From contig CM050450.1 of assembly GCA_027563935.2 (NCBI GenBank), forward strand, positions 11,329,957-11,393,956: a DNA stretch of 64,000 bases, written 5' to 3'. This stretch comes from Costus lasius (taxonomy: Eukaryota > Streptophyta > Magnoliopsida > Zingiberales > Costaceae). The position numbers and the translations under genes are program-made. Below are positions 10,647 through 22,520 of the stretch, in pieces (the stretch's first letter is position 1; every line of letters begins with the position of its first letter). The notes beneath the pieces are model-generated. The model ran no database searches. It was not told the origin of the DNA and saw only the letters and a program-made list of their open reading frames with translations.

Positions 10647-12019
10647 TGTTAGGGCCCGGTTCAGGCGGTCCGGCCCAGGCCCGAACACAATCCCAAACCC
10701 AAGCCCAAGCCACCAAAGCCCGGTCAACATTCGACTTTGACTGGGATTCGAGATTGCGGAACCCGTCCGCGAGGAGCTTCTTCCGCGAGCAAAGCTCGGA
10801 CGCCATACGGGCATTGTCTGCTCCGTGTGCGGTGGATGCGGACAACGGCGAGCAGGCGCGGCACAACACCTTCAGACGCGGCTTCAGACGGAACATTCGG
10901 AGACGTCGGCTGCGAGCAACGAAGCTGCGGACGGAGTCTTCGGCGGAAGACTCGGGCGCAGATGAGGACTTCGGACGCGGACTTCCCGGACACAGGCACG
11001 TTTTGGACGCGAGCTCGCCACCGCGTGCGACAGAAGCGGACGAAGCGGCGACCGAGCCGTGCGGACGCGAAGTGCAGGGGAGCTCATTCCCTATAAAAGC
11101 TCGACGAGGCGGTCGAGTTCGGGGCGCAGAGGCGTCACCATACAGAGAGTGCCGGGGGCGACTCCACCGGCGACGGCGAGGCGCCGTCGCCCTTCCAGAG
11201 CTGGGCTCTGATGCCGCCAGGGGGCGAAGGTCGGCGCGGAGGTGCCGACGAGAGAGTGAGATCAAGGAGAGCTTGTAACCGGCGATGACCGGCGAGGGAG
11301 GGATGGGGGCACCGGCGACGGTGGTCGGCAGTTTGGAGAGACGTTGTAAGCTTTGTTGAAGGAATAAAGCTTCTTCCTTTCATATGTTCCCTTCCCTGTT
11401 CTGTGTTCTTCAAACGTGGCGGTTTCCGGCGAGTTCGCAGGCGCGGCGGCGCCTGGCAGCTGAGGCGAACGCAGCGACGTTCGTCGCGAGGAAGAAGACG
11501 ACGCGCGTTTTGAACGCGTCGGGCGTTCGAAACGAGGAAGTCAACTTCGGCAGCGGTCAACTCAGCGAAATTGAATTCAGCGAATTTGATTTCGAGATTT
11601 CGATTTCGCATCTGACGTAAGGCGTACGTCAGCGAGGGCGAAAAATCGAGCGGCGATTTCGACTTGGTGACTGACATCAGGCGGACGTCAGTGTTCCGAA
11701 TTAATTCGGCGAGCGGCACGGCGCGGGACGAAAATCTGGGGCTGACGTTAGCGTGACGTCAGCGTCCGAAAACTAAATCCGAGCGGCGGTCAACATTAAT
11801 TTTGACCAAAGGTATTTGAATTGGGATTTGGATTTCTCTAAATTAGGGTTAGGGTTTTCCGTGCGAAGTGTATTTTGAGGATAGAAATTCTTCGGGGAGA
11901 TTAGGGTTTCCAATTTAAGGCCGGAAACCCTAGGGTGAGTTGCGTTCTGGTATTCCGCCGGACGGCCCTGAGATAACGGATAAGCGCTGTTTTCAGGCCG
12001 ATCCGACCGGGGCGTGACA
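10647..12019 (+). mobile_element. solo LTR, plus orientation (right half of a head-to-head pair)
   Basis: 1373 bp, beginning TGTTAGGGCC and ending GGGGCGTGACA, flanked by CCACG at 10642-10646 and 12020-12024. It contains TATAAAAG at 11092-11099 and AATAAA at 11363-11368, a U3-R-U5 order on the plus strand. Its last roughly 900 bp pair with the inverted left unit; the U3 starts are less similar. Its right edge lies 60 bp before the enoyl-CoA hydratase start codon. Confidence 0.8.
11092..11099 (+). promoter_or_regulatory. TATA box inside the solo LTR
   Basis: A perfect TATAAAAG in GC-rich DNA, about 980 bp upstream of the hydratase ATG and pointing toward it. It is the likely core promoter of the LTR. 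An AATAAA about 270 bp downstream is the probable LTR polyadenylation signal and could stop read-through. Confidence 0.55.
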
Positions 12020-12079
12020 CCACGTATAGACTCTTGCTACTGTAGCATCCCACGGCACGCAACCAAATTTTCATTTACA

Positions 12080-14767
12080 ATGTCGAAAGCCGACGAGACA
12101 GTTTCTGGATCCAGTGCCCGATCTCATCCGATGGAGTCGCCGCCATGGGAGGAACTCATCGTCGTCGAGCGCGACCCCTCGGGCGTCGCTATCGTGATCA
12201 TCAACCGCCCTAAGTCTCTCAACTCGCTCACCCGGCCCATGATGGCGGAGCTCGCCGCCGTCTTCCGTCGTCTCGATGCCGACCCGAAGGTTGGCGCGGT
12301 GATCATCACCGGAAGCGGGCGAGCCTTCTGCTCCGGCGTTGATCTCATGGCCGCAGAAGAGGTGTTCAAGGGCGACGTCAAGGACGAGGAGGCCAACCCT
12401 GTCGCCAGGATGGAGCGCTGCCGCAAGCCCATCATCGGGGCGATCAACGGCTTTGCCGTCACAGCAGGCTTCGAGATCGCCCTCGCCTGCGATATCCTTG
12501 TTGCTGGGAAGGACGCTAAGTTCATTGATACCCACGCTAGGTAACCGTCCCTGTACACTGGCTTCTATATTTTGGTATGAGATTTTAGGTCAGTAATTTG
12601 ATTTGCTTAGTTTGATCCAACAGTAGATTCTGTAGAGATAAATTCGTTGAGGATATCGGGAAAATTTTGCTGGGAATAATAGACCCTTGTGAGCTATCCT
12701 CAGAATCATCAATCGAGGTTGTGAAATAATGTTCGGAACGTTGATTAACCACGCTGAAAGATCCACAAAAATTTCTATTCTGTGTTCGATTGGAGGCATA
12801 GCAGAGAAAAGATTGTATCATGAGAATCTGTTGGCTAAGGTTCAACTGTTCATCTGTTCCCTCTTAGATATAGGAAGAATTTGATTGTTTGCGACTAGAA
12901 TTTGCTGAAAATAAAGGGTGTAGGCAAAAGTAGATAATATTATTGACAGTTGCTGGCTTGCAGCGGCAACCTTTTGGATGCTTTCTTGCTACATTTGATG
13001 GAAGGGAGTAGGGGGGAAAGATTAGACGCATCAACTTTGCAAGAAGGCCCTAGAACTTTGAACCAATGGTTGTTTGCTTGAGAGGGTTGGAGGATATTGA
13101 GGGGTCTAATTTCTAACAAAGGATGCTGTCAATCTGGCTCCTGATCCTCGGCCTAGTCAGGGTTCGATGTCCTGCATCATGGTCTTGAATCGAGGGATGC
13201 AGATGCCTCTATTTCCGCCTCACAGCTGATGGATAGAATATCATTGAGGTGCTGAGGAACATCCTTAGTACTTCGCCTACTTCACTACTTTCTGTTCAAT
13301 CTTTACTGTCATACTTTATTATCATTACATCTAGAGGTTTCATCTTGTTCTTTACACTTGTTCTGTGAAGATTTATCCTTGGAATAATTTTAGAACAGGT
13401 CTTAATTCTGTATTACTGAGTAATTTAGCAGCATTGCCATACTAGCTCAAATGTGCCACTCATGACCAGAAGTTCTAATCATGTTACTGTATGAATGGGT
13501 CAATCCCACTTACAAGCATTTCTAGTTGCAAGTAACTTCACCACATTTACATTTGTATCTCATGCGTGCATGTCATATCCATTGTGTTGCTTTACATGCG
13601 CACTCAAATACATTAATGTCAAGAGTAAATTTGCAGGCGATCACAATGTTGTGATTTTTTTATCCTTCTGGTTCTGCAGGATTTATTCTTGATCTTTAAC
13701 ATGGAAATTTGTCTCAGGTTTGGAATATTCCCATCATGGGGCCTTTCTCAAAAGCTCTCTCGCACTATTGGAGTAAGCAGAGCTCGAGAAGCATCACTTA
13801 CTTGCATGCCTATAACTGCAGAGATGGCAGAAAAGTGGGGCTTAGTTAACCACATAGTTGACAACGGAGAGGTGTTGAAGAAAGCAAAGGATGTTGCACA
13901 GGCAATTTTAAGAAATAACAGAGACATGGTGATGAGATACAAGTCAGTCGTAAATGATGGTTTCAAACTGGAGTTAGGTCATGCTCTTGCACTTGAAAAG
14001 GTGAGATATTACTGTTTTCTTTTCCTCCCTGTAAATACGTGTTACTTGGTAGGCTGTAAATATCCAGAGTTTGAAAAGAAGAGTGTTAAAGGAATACTTT
14101 GGAGGGAACTATCTTCTTGTAACATATTTAAAGTAAGATTTTAAGTATCGGTCTCTCTCTCTATATATATGTATCCAATATATGTATTCATGTATATATT
14201 TGTGTATATGCATGCATATGTATATGTATGTACATACATATACATATGTATATGTATGTACATACATATACATAGATAGATAGATAGATATAGATCTGGA
14301 CCGGCAAGGTAAGTTCCATCTATAAAAGGGGGTGGGGGTGTGAATTGATTTTTTAATCTATGATTTCAAGATGATCATATATTTATGTATGTATGTATAT
14401 ATATATATACATACATAAATATATTTATGTATGTATGTATACATATATATATATATATATGTATATATATGTATATATATGTATATATATGTATATATAT
14501 GTATATATATGTATATATATATACATATATATAAATATATATATAAATATATAAATATATATATATGTATATATATGTATACATACATACATACATACAT
14601 ACATATATTTATGTATGTATGTATGTATACATATATATACATATATATATATTTATATATTTATATATATATTTATATATATGTATATATATATACATAT
14701 ATATGTATATATATATATATACATACATACATACATACATATATATATATATATTTATATATATATT

Positions 14768-14800
<33 letters not shown>

Positions 14801-16443
14801 TTATATATATATATACATACATACATATATGTATGTATGTATGTATGTATACATACATATATGTATGTATGTATGTATGTATACATACATATATGTATGT
14901 ATGTATGTATACATACATACATACATATACTTACATACATAAATATATATATGTATGTATGTATGTATATATATATATACATACATACATATATATATTT
15001 ATGTATATATATATATACATACTTACATATACATACATACATAAATATATGTATGTATGTATGTATGTATATATACATACATACATACATATATATATAT
15101 ATATATGTGTGTATGTATATATATATACAGACATAAATATATATATATATATATATATGTACACACACATACATGCATACACACATATATATATACACAC
15201 ACATACATGCATACACATATATATATGCATGTATATATACATGCATGTATATATATACATATGTGCATATACATATACATACATAGATAGATAGATATAG
15301 ATCTGGACCGGCAAGGTAAGTTCCATCTATAAAAGGGGGTGGGGGTGTGAATTGATTTTTTAATCTATGATTTCAAGATGATCATATAGATTGTTTAGAT
15401 AGATAGATAGATAGATAGATCTGGACCTGCAAGGTAAGTTCCATCTATAAAAGGGGGTGGGGTGCGAATTGATTTTTTAATCTATGATTTCAAGATGATC
15501 ATATAGATTGTTTATATATATATTAGTATTAATGTAAACATGGACCGGTGAGGAAAGTTCCATCTATAAGGGGAAGAGGGGAGAGGGGGTTTGAGGTATA
15601 CATATTGATATTTAAATCACATATGTATATGCATGTACGTATGGAATACATATATACATACATACATGTACGTATATATGTGTATGTATAGTACTGTACT
15701 TGTACTAGTATTAGCGCAAACATGGACCGGCAAGGTAAGTTCCATCTATAAAAGGGGGTGGGGTGCGAATTGATTTTTTGAATCTATGATTTCAAGATGA
15801 TCATATAGATTGTTTATATATATATTAGTATTAGTGTAAACATGGACCGGTGAGGAAAGTTCCATCTATAAGGAGGGGGTGGGGGTGGGGGTGGGGGTTT
15901 GAGGTTTACATATTGATGTTTAAATCTAAAGATGATCATATAGAATGTTTGTAATGAATAGTTGCATTCGTGAGTTGCCAAAACAATATTTGGGAGGAGA
16001 ATTTATTATGAATGCAGCATCTTGATTTAACTAGTTAATAAAATAAAAAAGTTAGAAATTTGAATGTAAAATGTCAGATCTTTCCTATATGCATCAGTTA
16101 TACACAAAGACATTCCATGACAGTCTCATTGCCTACAAACCATGTTATGATTTTTACACCTGAGCCTTACACATGGTCGTCTAATAGGAATCACGGAAGG
16201 CCATAAGGCAATTTGCTAGTTTTACTGCTCGTCACAAATTCTTGTGTGCGTATGCTTGATTATCTGTTTAACTTTCATTATTTGCTCAACTAAATTTGAC
16301 TACAAAGTAGGTAGATTATTATGTGCTTCTGACACATGCAGGAGAGAGCACATAATTACTACGATGGCATGACCAAGGAGCAATTTGGTGCCATGCAGAA
16401 GTTTATAATGAATCGGAGCTCGAAGCCCTCTTCTAAGTTGTAG
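12080..16443 (+). CDS. peroxisomal enoyl-CoA hydratase/isomerase family protein (3 exons)
   Basis: Exons 12080-12540, 13718-14000 and 16342-16443 join in consistent phase into 281 codons, with GT..AG introns. The product is a crotonase-fold enzyme closely resembling the plant ECHIA/E-COAH-2 group. Such enzymes hydrate or isomerise enoyl-CoA in fatty-acid or amino-acid breakdown; the exact substrate is not shown here. Visible features are the first oxyanion segment [12 protein letters not shown] (residues 78-89), the second segment [16 protein letters not shown] with Glu132 at a catalytic position, and the C-terminal tripeptide SKL, a type 1 peroxisomal signal. The second catalytic Glu of mitochondrial hydratases is replaced (DTH at 150-152). 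I chose the ATG at 12080; an alternative in-frame Met at 12131 lies closer to the conserved domain. Exon 1 is GC-rich and the later exons are not. Intron 2 is loaded with microsatellite. Confidence 0.93.
12541..13717 (+). other. intron 1 of the enoyl-CoA hydratase gene
   Basis: Starts GTAACC and ends GTCTCAG. The split Arg codon (AG|G) joins exons 1 and 2. No repeat or other gene recognised. Confidence 0.85.
14151..15298. repeat. large TATG/TACA and TA microsatellite in intron 2
   Basis: About 1.1 kb of mixed (ATAC)n, (TATG)n and (TA)n blocks, many paired as local palindromes. The long Tyr/Ile-rich open frames on both strands here (for example 14431-15294) only reflect the TAT/ATA triplets. 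One copy of the neighbouring minisatellite unit lies inside it at 14291-14380. Confidence 0.9.
15299..15950 (+). repeat. minisatellite with splice-donor-like units in intron 2
   Basis: Units of about 90 bp contain CTGGACCGGCAAGGTAAGTT, CCATCTATAAAAGGGGGTGG and GATTTCAAGATGATCATAT. Full units start near 15301, 15421 and 15723, with a further copy at 14291-14380. A shorter variant (GGACCGGTGAGGAAAGTTCC) starts near 15541 and 15843. The pair 15421-15722 is repeated at 15723-15950, a higher-order duplication of about 300 bp. GATA runs separate some units. Confidence 0.85.
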
Positions 16444-19400
16444 ATGTTCAGTCTGTATTGCACGGAAGCTTTGAAACAAATGCTTGTGTATTACGCTGAA
16501 ATCATTCCTTTTTATTTTCTTAGGTGTTGTAACAACAATCTTATATTGAATAATAACGACGATAATAATAATCCTGTATCAAATTATTCAATTACATGAA
16601 TGAGAATAAGATCACAAATAGCTAGACATGCCATCATTTTACTTCTAGTCTCGTAGTTTGTTGTACTTGATTTCTTTGTTTGCCCTATTCCCCATATTTT
16701 CCATCATCAATCCTTTGTCGCTTAGCAGGATAAATTGCACCACTGTCCTAGCTTGAAATTATTTCTGACATCTTCGGTATCTGTCATAGGATGATCTTCG
16801 CTAACTTAAACTATAACTTTTAAGATCATCGGTATCTGTCATAGGATGATCTTCGCTAACTTAAACTATGACTTTTAAGATCAAGTTGTCATGCATTAAT
16901 TTTTTAATTCAATTATTATTGCTATATTTGGGAATTGGCACGTCGTGCAATGCCAATTTTCTTCGGTTGAATGCCTGCCTTTAAATGCCAGGTACTAGCT
17001 GAATTGTAGTACATCGTTGCGCATAACAATATTTATGGATTATAAACATTACGGGCAATCAGTGAATGTCGTTTGCACCAACGGTCTAGTCTGCAGGACA
17101 AAAATCCATCCTGTACTATAATGCGACACTTAAATGTTAGGTCCATAGTTTTTAAGAAACCTATCGGATTTTGTTCATAATAGGTCTAAAGATTTTTTAT
17201 TTTAACAAGAGACATCAAGATATTTATCTTTAAACACATAAATACTTTTAACCACTTCTAATCTACATCAAAACATATAAATATTACCCTTCCGAATGGT
17301 TGCAACTATACAATACTACCATCATTCAAACCCTGCGGTGATTAACGTGCAAATTCTGAATCGGAAGATTTCAAGTTACATTGTGTACTTCCTGCTAGTA
17401 ACGGAAAGTGTAATCCGACGCTCAACAACCCGATCGTTACATTTATAATAAACCAACTAGCCTGCATAAGCATTTGAGTGTCCTTCCATTCACCAATAAA
17501 CAACTGATGTTGCGATTTGCCACCAAGAATCACCAAACGAGGTCTACATAATCAATGGAACAGAAGCACGAATTGGATGAACTCGCTTTCCGAAACAGAA
17601 AAGAAGAGCTGAATTCAACATGTGAAAGTATCAAACCTAAGGGGAAATAAGGGGCTCACAAAGAAATACGAATTGGATGAACTCATTTAAAGAAATTGGC
17701 GAGCAACGCCATTTTGCTTCAAGTAATTCAATTTTTGTACATGGCAAAAATCAAGACAAGCCTACAGTACAAGACTACAAGCATTAGAGTGGAAAAGGAT
17801 AAGCTATTTATAACAAATTCCAGTTGAGATGGTTAATTCAAAGGGAAAAAGAACCAATTCTTGCACTGCTATTATACATAAATAACTCCTAATATAAAGA
17901 GGCTACAATTCACCATGAATTTATTTAACAGACATTGATGAACATCCTCTGCACCAAGGTAAACTTAACTCTCTTTGAGTGGGCAATAAACCAACACTTA
18001 ATTCATACCCCACGTAAGTCTGAAATGGCAAGCGGAAACCTGAAAATGAGGAAAACAACAGATAACGTCAGAAAGCTATATGGCATGTTATATATGATCT
18101 TGAACTTGATAGTTTTCTTAATCATAATGTGATCAAAATAACATTTGAAATATGTACACCCAGATAAGAACTAGTTTACATAGCCTGAGCTTTACTCATC
18201 TATAGTAACTCTTGACCTCCAAACCTATAGAAGTATCAGAATATCTCTTCCAATTAAATGCAAAAAACCAACAAATTAAAAGACAGTCAAAAGTCGAACC
18301 TAAAGCACATTATGCTGTCACAATTTGCAACAGCTTTTTTGAAAGCTTAGGCATAGGAAAATTTCCAAGCAGTTGCACTTCAAAGGAGTGAAACGAGTCC
18401 ATACCAACAAAGGAGAGTGCAAGAAAACGAATACAAAACAAAGAAAAAGGAAAGTGATACAAAAACATGCTTTTAGCCCATGAAAATAAATGGCAATAGC
18501 CGCTTGACTTCCATAAGTAAAATATCTGTACAGAATGAACTTCAATTTGATGGACTTGATTTATTGCAGATTACTTCATGCTGTTCCTCAATCTCATAAT
18601 TCGAAGAGGACCAATGCAGGGTGAAATAGAATGCTAAAATATTTGAGATAGGCTAATAACTTAATTTAAGAAGTTGCCGAGAGAAATACGAATATGCAAA
18701 CTTAACATTTCAACTGTTCTGGTACTATCAAATGATAATTTAAAGCAAAAGACCTGGCAATTCCATGCAAAGATACTTTGTTCACTTCTCCCAAAGTAAT
18801 TCCAAGCGCATGCATATAGCCCCAACGTAACAACTAAAACCTTAGTACAAGTCAATACTATAATAATAATAGTAAAAATCAAGGTTTTAAGCACCATCTA
18901 GCACTTATCCGGTATAATGTCAAATCAATACCATATTGGTATTGACAAACTACAACATTGAAAAAAATCAAGCCCGCGTTGGGTAGATTCTAAACCCAAC
19001 CCACTCTTATAGTTCCATCCAACAAAAGTTATTAACCTATAGAAATATTAAATTAGTTAGTTTTACAATTATTTATAATGAAATAAGACTAAAGTAATAT
19101 CACACAAGAAACTGATAAAATATTGTGATATCTTATTAGTAGAAGCTTCTCTACTAATATTAGCTCAGTAGGATCTCCTACTCGATGCTTAACAAGTGAC
19201 TTTCGTTGATTGATAAAAACATTGACCTCCAGATCTATTCCCATATTATCTAAATTTTACAATGAGAAAGAATTAAAGCATTTATTGCTTTTATATTCAA
19301 TTTTCATTTTTTGAGTTCTTTTTTACAATTAGTTAGACATCATTTCTTGAAGAGCCTGGAGATTCCTTTTGTCACATACGTCAAACAAAAGGACTTGTGA

Positions 19401-21371
19401 GAGTAAATTTAAGTATTCAATCAAATAAATGTGTTATCACATACATGAATGCTATGAAGGAATTATTTCCTTTCAACGAGTATTTCATTAGTGGAATACT
19501 CATTGAAACATCAATCAATTACTCGGTGAAAGAAGAAGTTCGTTAGTAACTTTCATGCAACAGGTGGCAAACTAATTTGACGACACTTAAATCGATTTAC
19601 ATAACTACATAAATGCTCTTACTAAATGTGAACACTATCTAGGTTATATAAATGATACATTAGTTACAAAAGAGAATTTAAATGATAAAAAGCAAACTTA
19701 ACATGTAATCAGAATACTTACATCTTTCTCCTCATTAGTAAGATTGACACTTCCAATTTAAGAGCGTTTGAACTGATTTAGGTGCATGAGAAGTGTATTT
19801 GGAATAAGGGTACAGATTGGTTTAAATAGTCCAAAAATCTCCTAAAAACAACCCAAATAGATAAAAGTAATTACTAACGACAGTCTGAAAAAGTTTTAAA
19901 ATGGACAGGAATCTAGTTTTGGTATGATACCAATGGTACATACCAATACATCGACTACACCAATAGTACAAATGTTCGATACCAATACCAACCGGCCTCC
20001 CATTAGATCAATACGAACTGGGTGTACCACCTGGTTCAAAACGAATCCTTAATCAATGGTTGCAGCAGCTTTGAACATAATTATGATGAACACCATTGCA
20101 TCTCACATTAAATACAACATCTGAGAATTCAACTTGGTCCTTCAATAGCTGCATCAGCTGGTCTATTAGCTCAAGCTTCAAACAGAAGTCATATGAAAAA
20201 TCTTAGGTCCACATTAATAGAACAAGATCGATCATATAAGAATCAATCAACCATGATCTATGAGGTGTTCTCTCACAGAATCAGGATCTTGATCAACCAA
20301 GAGTAATGTATAACAGATCATTAAGGATTTCAAAACTTCGTCTAATTAGGGTATATGCTTGCAAGTTCTCTGAAGTACTGTAGTTTATATAGACATGCAT
20401 GCCATACCACTTTTAGACCTTATCCTGTGAACTTCCATACAGAGGTTAGGCGTACTCTATCATTATTTTCAACAAGTTATCAGAAATCTGTTACTCTTCA
20501 CTAACCGATTAAGAAATTTCCAGTCCTCTACAAAATAAGAAAAGAAACAAAGTCACGATTTTTTTCAACAATAAACACGTTCAAGTTTTTAGTATTGGAC
20601 AAGTAAATTTTAAATAATTTGCAGTTTTTCATGTCCCAGACCAGACTTTTGAAGCAAACAACTAGATCAACTGTCGATATTTGGTCTGCTATAATACATG
20701 GAATCCTAATAGGCAAAGTTTCTATCACCTAGAAAACAAAAAGTCATGGATTCTATTGTATACTATGTTTTCAGTTTCTCGGGACATATATTTAACCGGC
20801 CTACAAATTCCATAAAACATATTTTGCTATAAGAAACAAGATGTTCTAATATCATAAGCAGCAAGGTCCTCATAACACATGTCGGTGCAAGTATGCCATT
20901 CCTGAATATGAAAATACATTATGTGTCTAAAATCACTTCAGTTTATAAATAATCAGAGTTAAGATCAGTAATACAGAAATGGAAAACTAAGTGCATGACA
21001 AGGGGGATGACTAAAATTCCTGAAGTAAAAATTTCAGTGAAAATTACACGTGTTGGATATAGACATTTATCATATTCCTAAACATAATATAATTAATTCA
21101 GTTTAAAAACTACACAAATCAGTTCCAGTTAATAAGATTATTTAAGGTTTTTTGATGAATTTTTTAATGCAATCTATTTATTTTGCAATAGGTTATTAGG
21201 TACTTTTCTAGTTGACAACAAGCATTGCATTTACAGCTCGTTTTGTTTTTTGCTCTATATCTAGAGCCCGAGAAAAATTACTAGAAAATATAGTAAGTAA
21301 TGCATAGCATGTTTTTTAATATGCAAAGAAATAATTAAAGAGAAATGGTTATGGACTCTTCAATACCTACG
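16444..21371. other. intergenic region between the hydratase and FHA genes
   Basis: It should hold the 3' UTRs of both convergent genes; an AATAAT motif near 16548 may serve the hydratase transcript. It contains a 55-bp tandem duplication (16769-16878) and one GGTA/TACC-type dispersed repeat (about 19919-20045). No open frame has convincing coding character, and I recognise no transposase. Confidence 0.6.
16769..16878. repeat. 55-bp tandem duplication, two copies
   Basis: 16769-16823 and 16824-16878 share CGGTATCTGTCATAGGATGA and the following CTTCGCTAACTTAAACTAT, with two substitutions between the copies. Confidence 0.9.
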
Positions 21372-22520
21372 TTAATGAGAAGTGGAACTCATTGCAATGA
21401 ACTCGCCAAAGCGCTGAGCTTTACTTCTCAAGCTTGCAATTGTATCCTTTGCTGCATCATTCACCATAAGAGGCAGTATCTTCTCCATTCGATCAAACCA
21501 CTGACCTAATGTCATTTGCTCCATAGATTCCGCAGGTCTTTCAACTTCTCCCCTTCCTGGGTTTTCCTGTCCCCCACAACCGGCCACTTCTTCAGCAGCA
21601 CAACTTCCCGCTAGCGCATCCCCTATTTCAACTGCTTCTTCAGCTTCCGAATCAGGAACTTTAACTGAATCATGATGATCCTTCATTTCGTCCTGGTCAT
21701 TAGAAACCTTAGCATCGGAGGACATTGTTGTAGGCCGTCTTCGCCTAGCTCTCCCTTTTGCCAGACCAAGATTCCTTGACTCAACCACTATATTCTCCTC
21801 TGCAGCAGGGAGTTCCAAAGATTCATCTTTTTGTTGAACCGAAGCAGTAGCAACAGCAACAGCAGAAGAAGCAGCAGACCCTTTCTTCGGCCTACCTTTT
21901 GCCAGACCATGATTCTTTGCCTGAACCTCAATAATCTGCTCTGCAGTAAGGAGCTCCAAGGGCTCATCTTTCTTTGGAACCGAAGCAGTAGCATCAGCAA
22001 CAGCAGCAGCCCCTTTCTTCGGCCTCCCTTTTGCCCTTCGACCATTCCCACCATCTGGCAAATCAGCCGCAATCTCCACCACGGGCGGTAAGGGAGGTGG
22101 AGCCTTCCGCTGTCGCCGACCCCTCCTCGTGCACACTCCGGTCCTCTCCTCCTCCTCGTTATCTTCGTTAATCTCGACAGTATCCTGCCTCTGCGCGGCG
22201 ATGATCTTGACAGAGATGGCAGTGGACTCACCGATTTTGATGGTGTCGCCGTCGGATATGGGAAAGGGAACAGAAGCAGGGATCAGGCAATCATTAACGA
22301 TAGTTCCGTTGGAGGTGTCTAGATCAGAGACGGCCCAGCGGGAGGCATCCGGAAGAAACTGGAAAAATAGGTGCTTCTGGGAGACGCCGGGATCGCGGAC
22401 GGCGAGCTTGTTCCCCCTGACGACGCGGCCGATATGGGCGACGGCGCCGGGCTTGCACTCGATGGTCTCGCCCTTCTTTGGGCCCTTCTCCACAGTCAAG
22501 CAGAGAGCGGGGAGCTCCAT
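21372..22520 (-). CDS. FHA domain protein with AT-hook-like repeats (At4g14490-like)
   Basis: A single 382-codon exon. An N-terminal forkhead-associated domain (about residues 5-106) shows the phosphothreonine-binding positions: Gly31-Arg32, Ser47-x-x-His50 and Asn71-Gly72 in TSNGT. FHA domains bind phosphothreonine peptides, often in nuclear signalling or DNA repair. Residues 163-253 hold two diverged copies of a unit of about 44 residues, each starting with AKGRPKKG, an AT-hook-like core. A third basic stretch, AKGRARRRR, follows, so DNA binding in the nucleus is plausible. An acidic linker leads to a conserved-looking helical C-terminus (LGQWFDRMEKILPL, 338-351). It resembles plant FHA proteins such as At4g14490; no precise role is shown. 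It is divergent from SOQ1, with 414 bp between start codons. Confidence 0.88.
   Translation of the reverse strand: MELPALCLTVEKGPKKGETIECKPGAVAHIGRVVRGNKLAVRDPGVSQKHLFFQFLPDASRWAVSDLDTSNGTIVNDCLIPASVPFPISDGDTIKIGESTAISVKIIAAQRQDTVEINEDNEEEERTGVCTRRGRRQRKAPPPLPPVVEIAADLPDGGNGRRAKGRPKKGAAAVADATASVPKKDEPLELLTAEQIIEVQAKNHGLAKGRPKKGSAASSAVAVATASVQQKDESLELPAAEENIVVESRNLGLAKGRARRRRPTTMSSDAKVSNDQDEMKDHHDSVKVPDSEAEEAVEIGDALAGSCAAEEVAGCGGQENPGRGEVERPAESMEQMTLGQWFDRMEKILPLMVNDAAKDTIASLRSKAQRFGEFIAMSSTSH

Noticed and set aside
9703..11719. Many overlapping open frames on both strands between 9.7 and 11.7 kb
   Set aside because: They lie inside two GC-rich solo LTRs and have low-complexity Arg/Ser/Ala composition without motifs.
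9528..12019. The 9.5-12 kb inverted repeat as one DNA transposon with long TIRs
   Set aside because: The internal TGACA-CCACG-TGTTAG junction and the TATA/AATAAA order in each half fit two LTRs better. A 5-bp duplication with TG..CA ends is LTR-like.
12014..12079. Extension of the hydratase frame upstream to a GTG at 12014
   Set aside because: It would start in the LTR terminus and has no ATG. The ATG at 12080 fits the family better.
14358..15326. Tyr/Ile-rich open frames on both strands
   Set aside because: Direct translation of TATA/TATG microsatellite.
17342..18545. Short minus and plus open frames between the hydratase and FHA genes
   Set aside because: 60-75 codons, AT-rich, no motif and no plausible splice partners.
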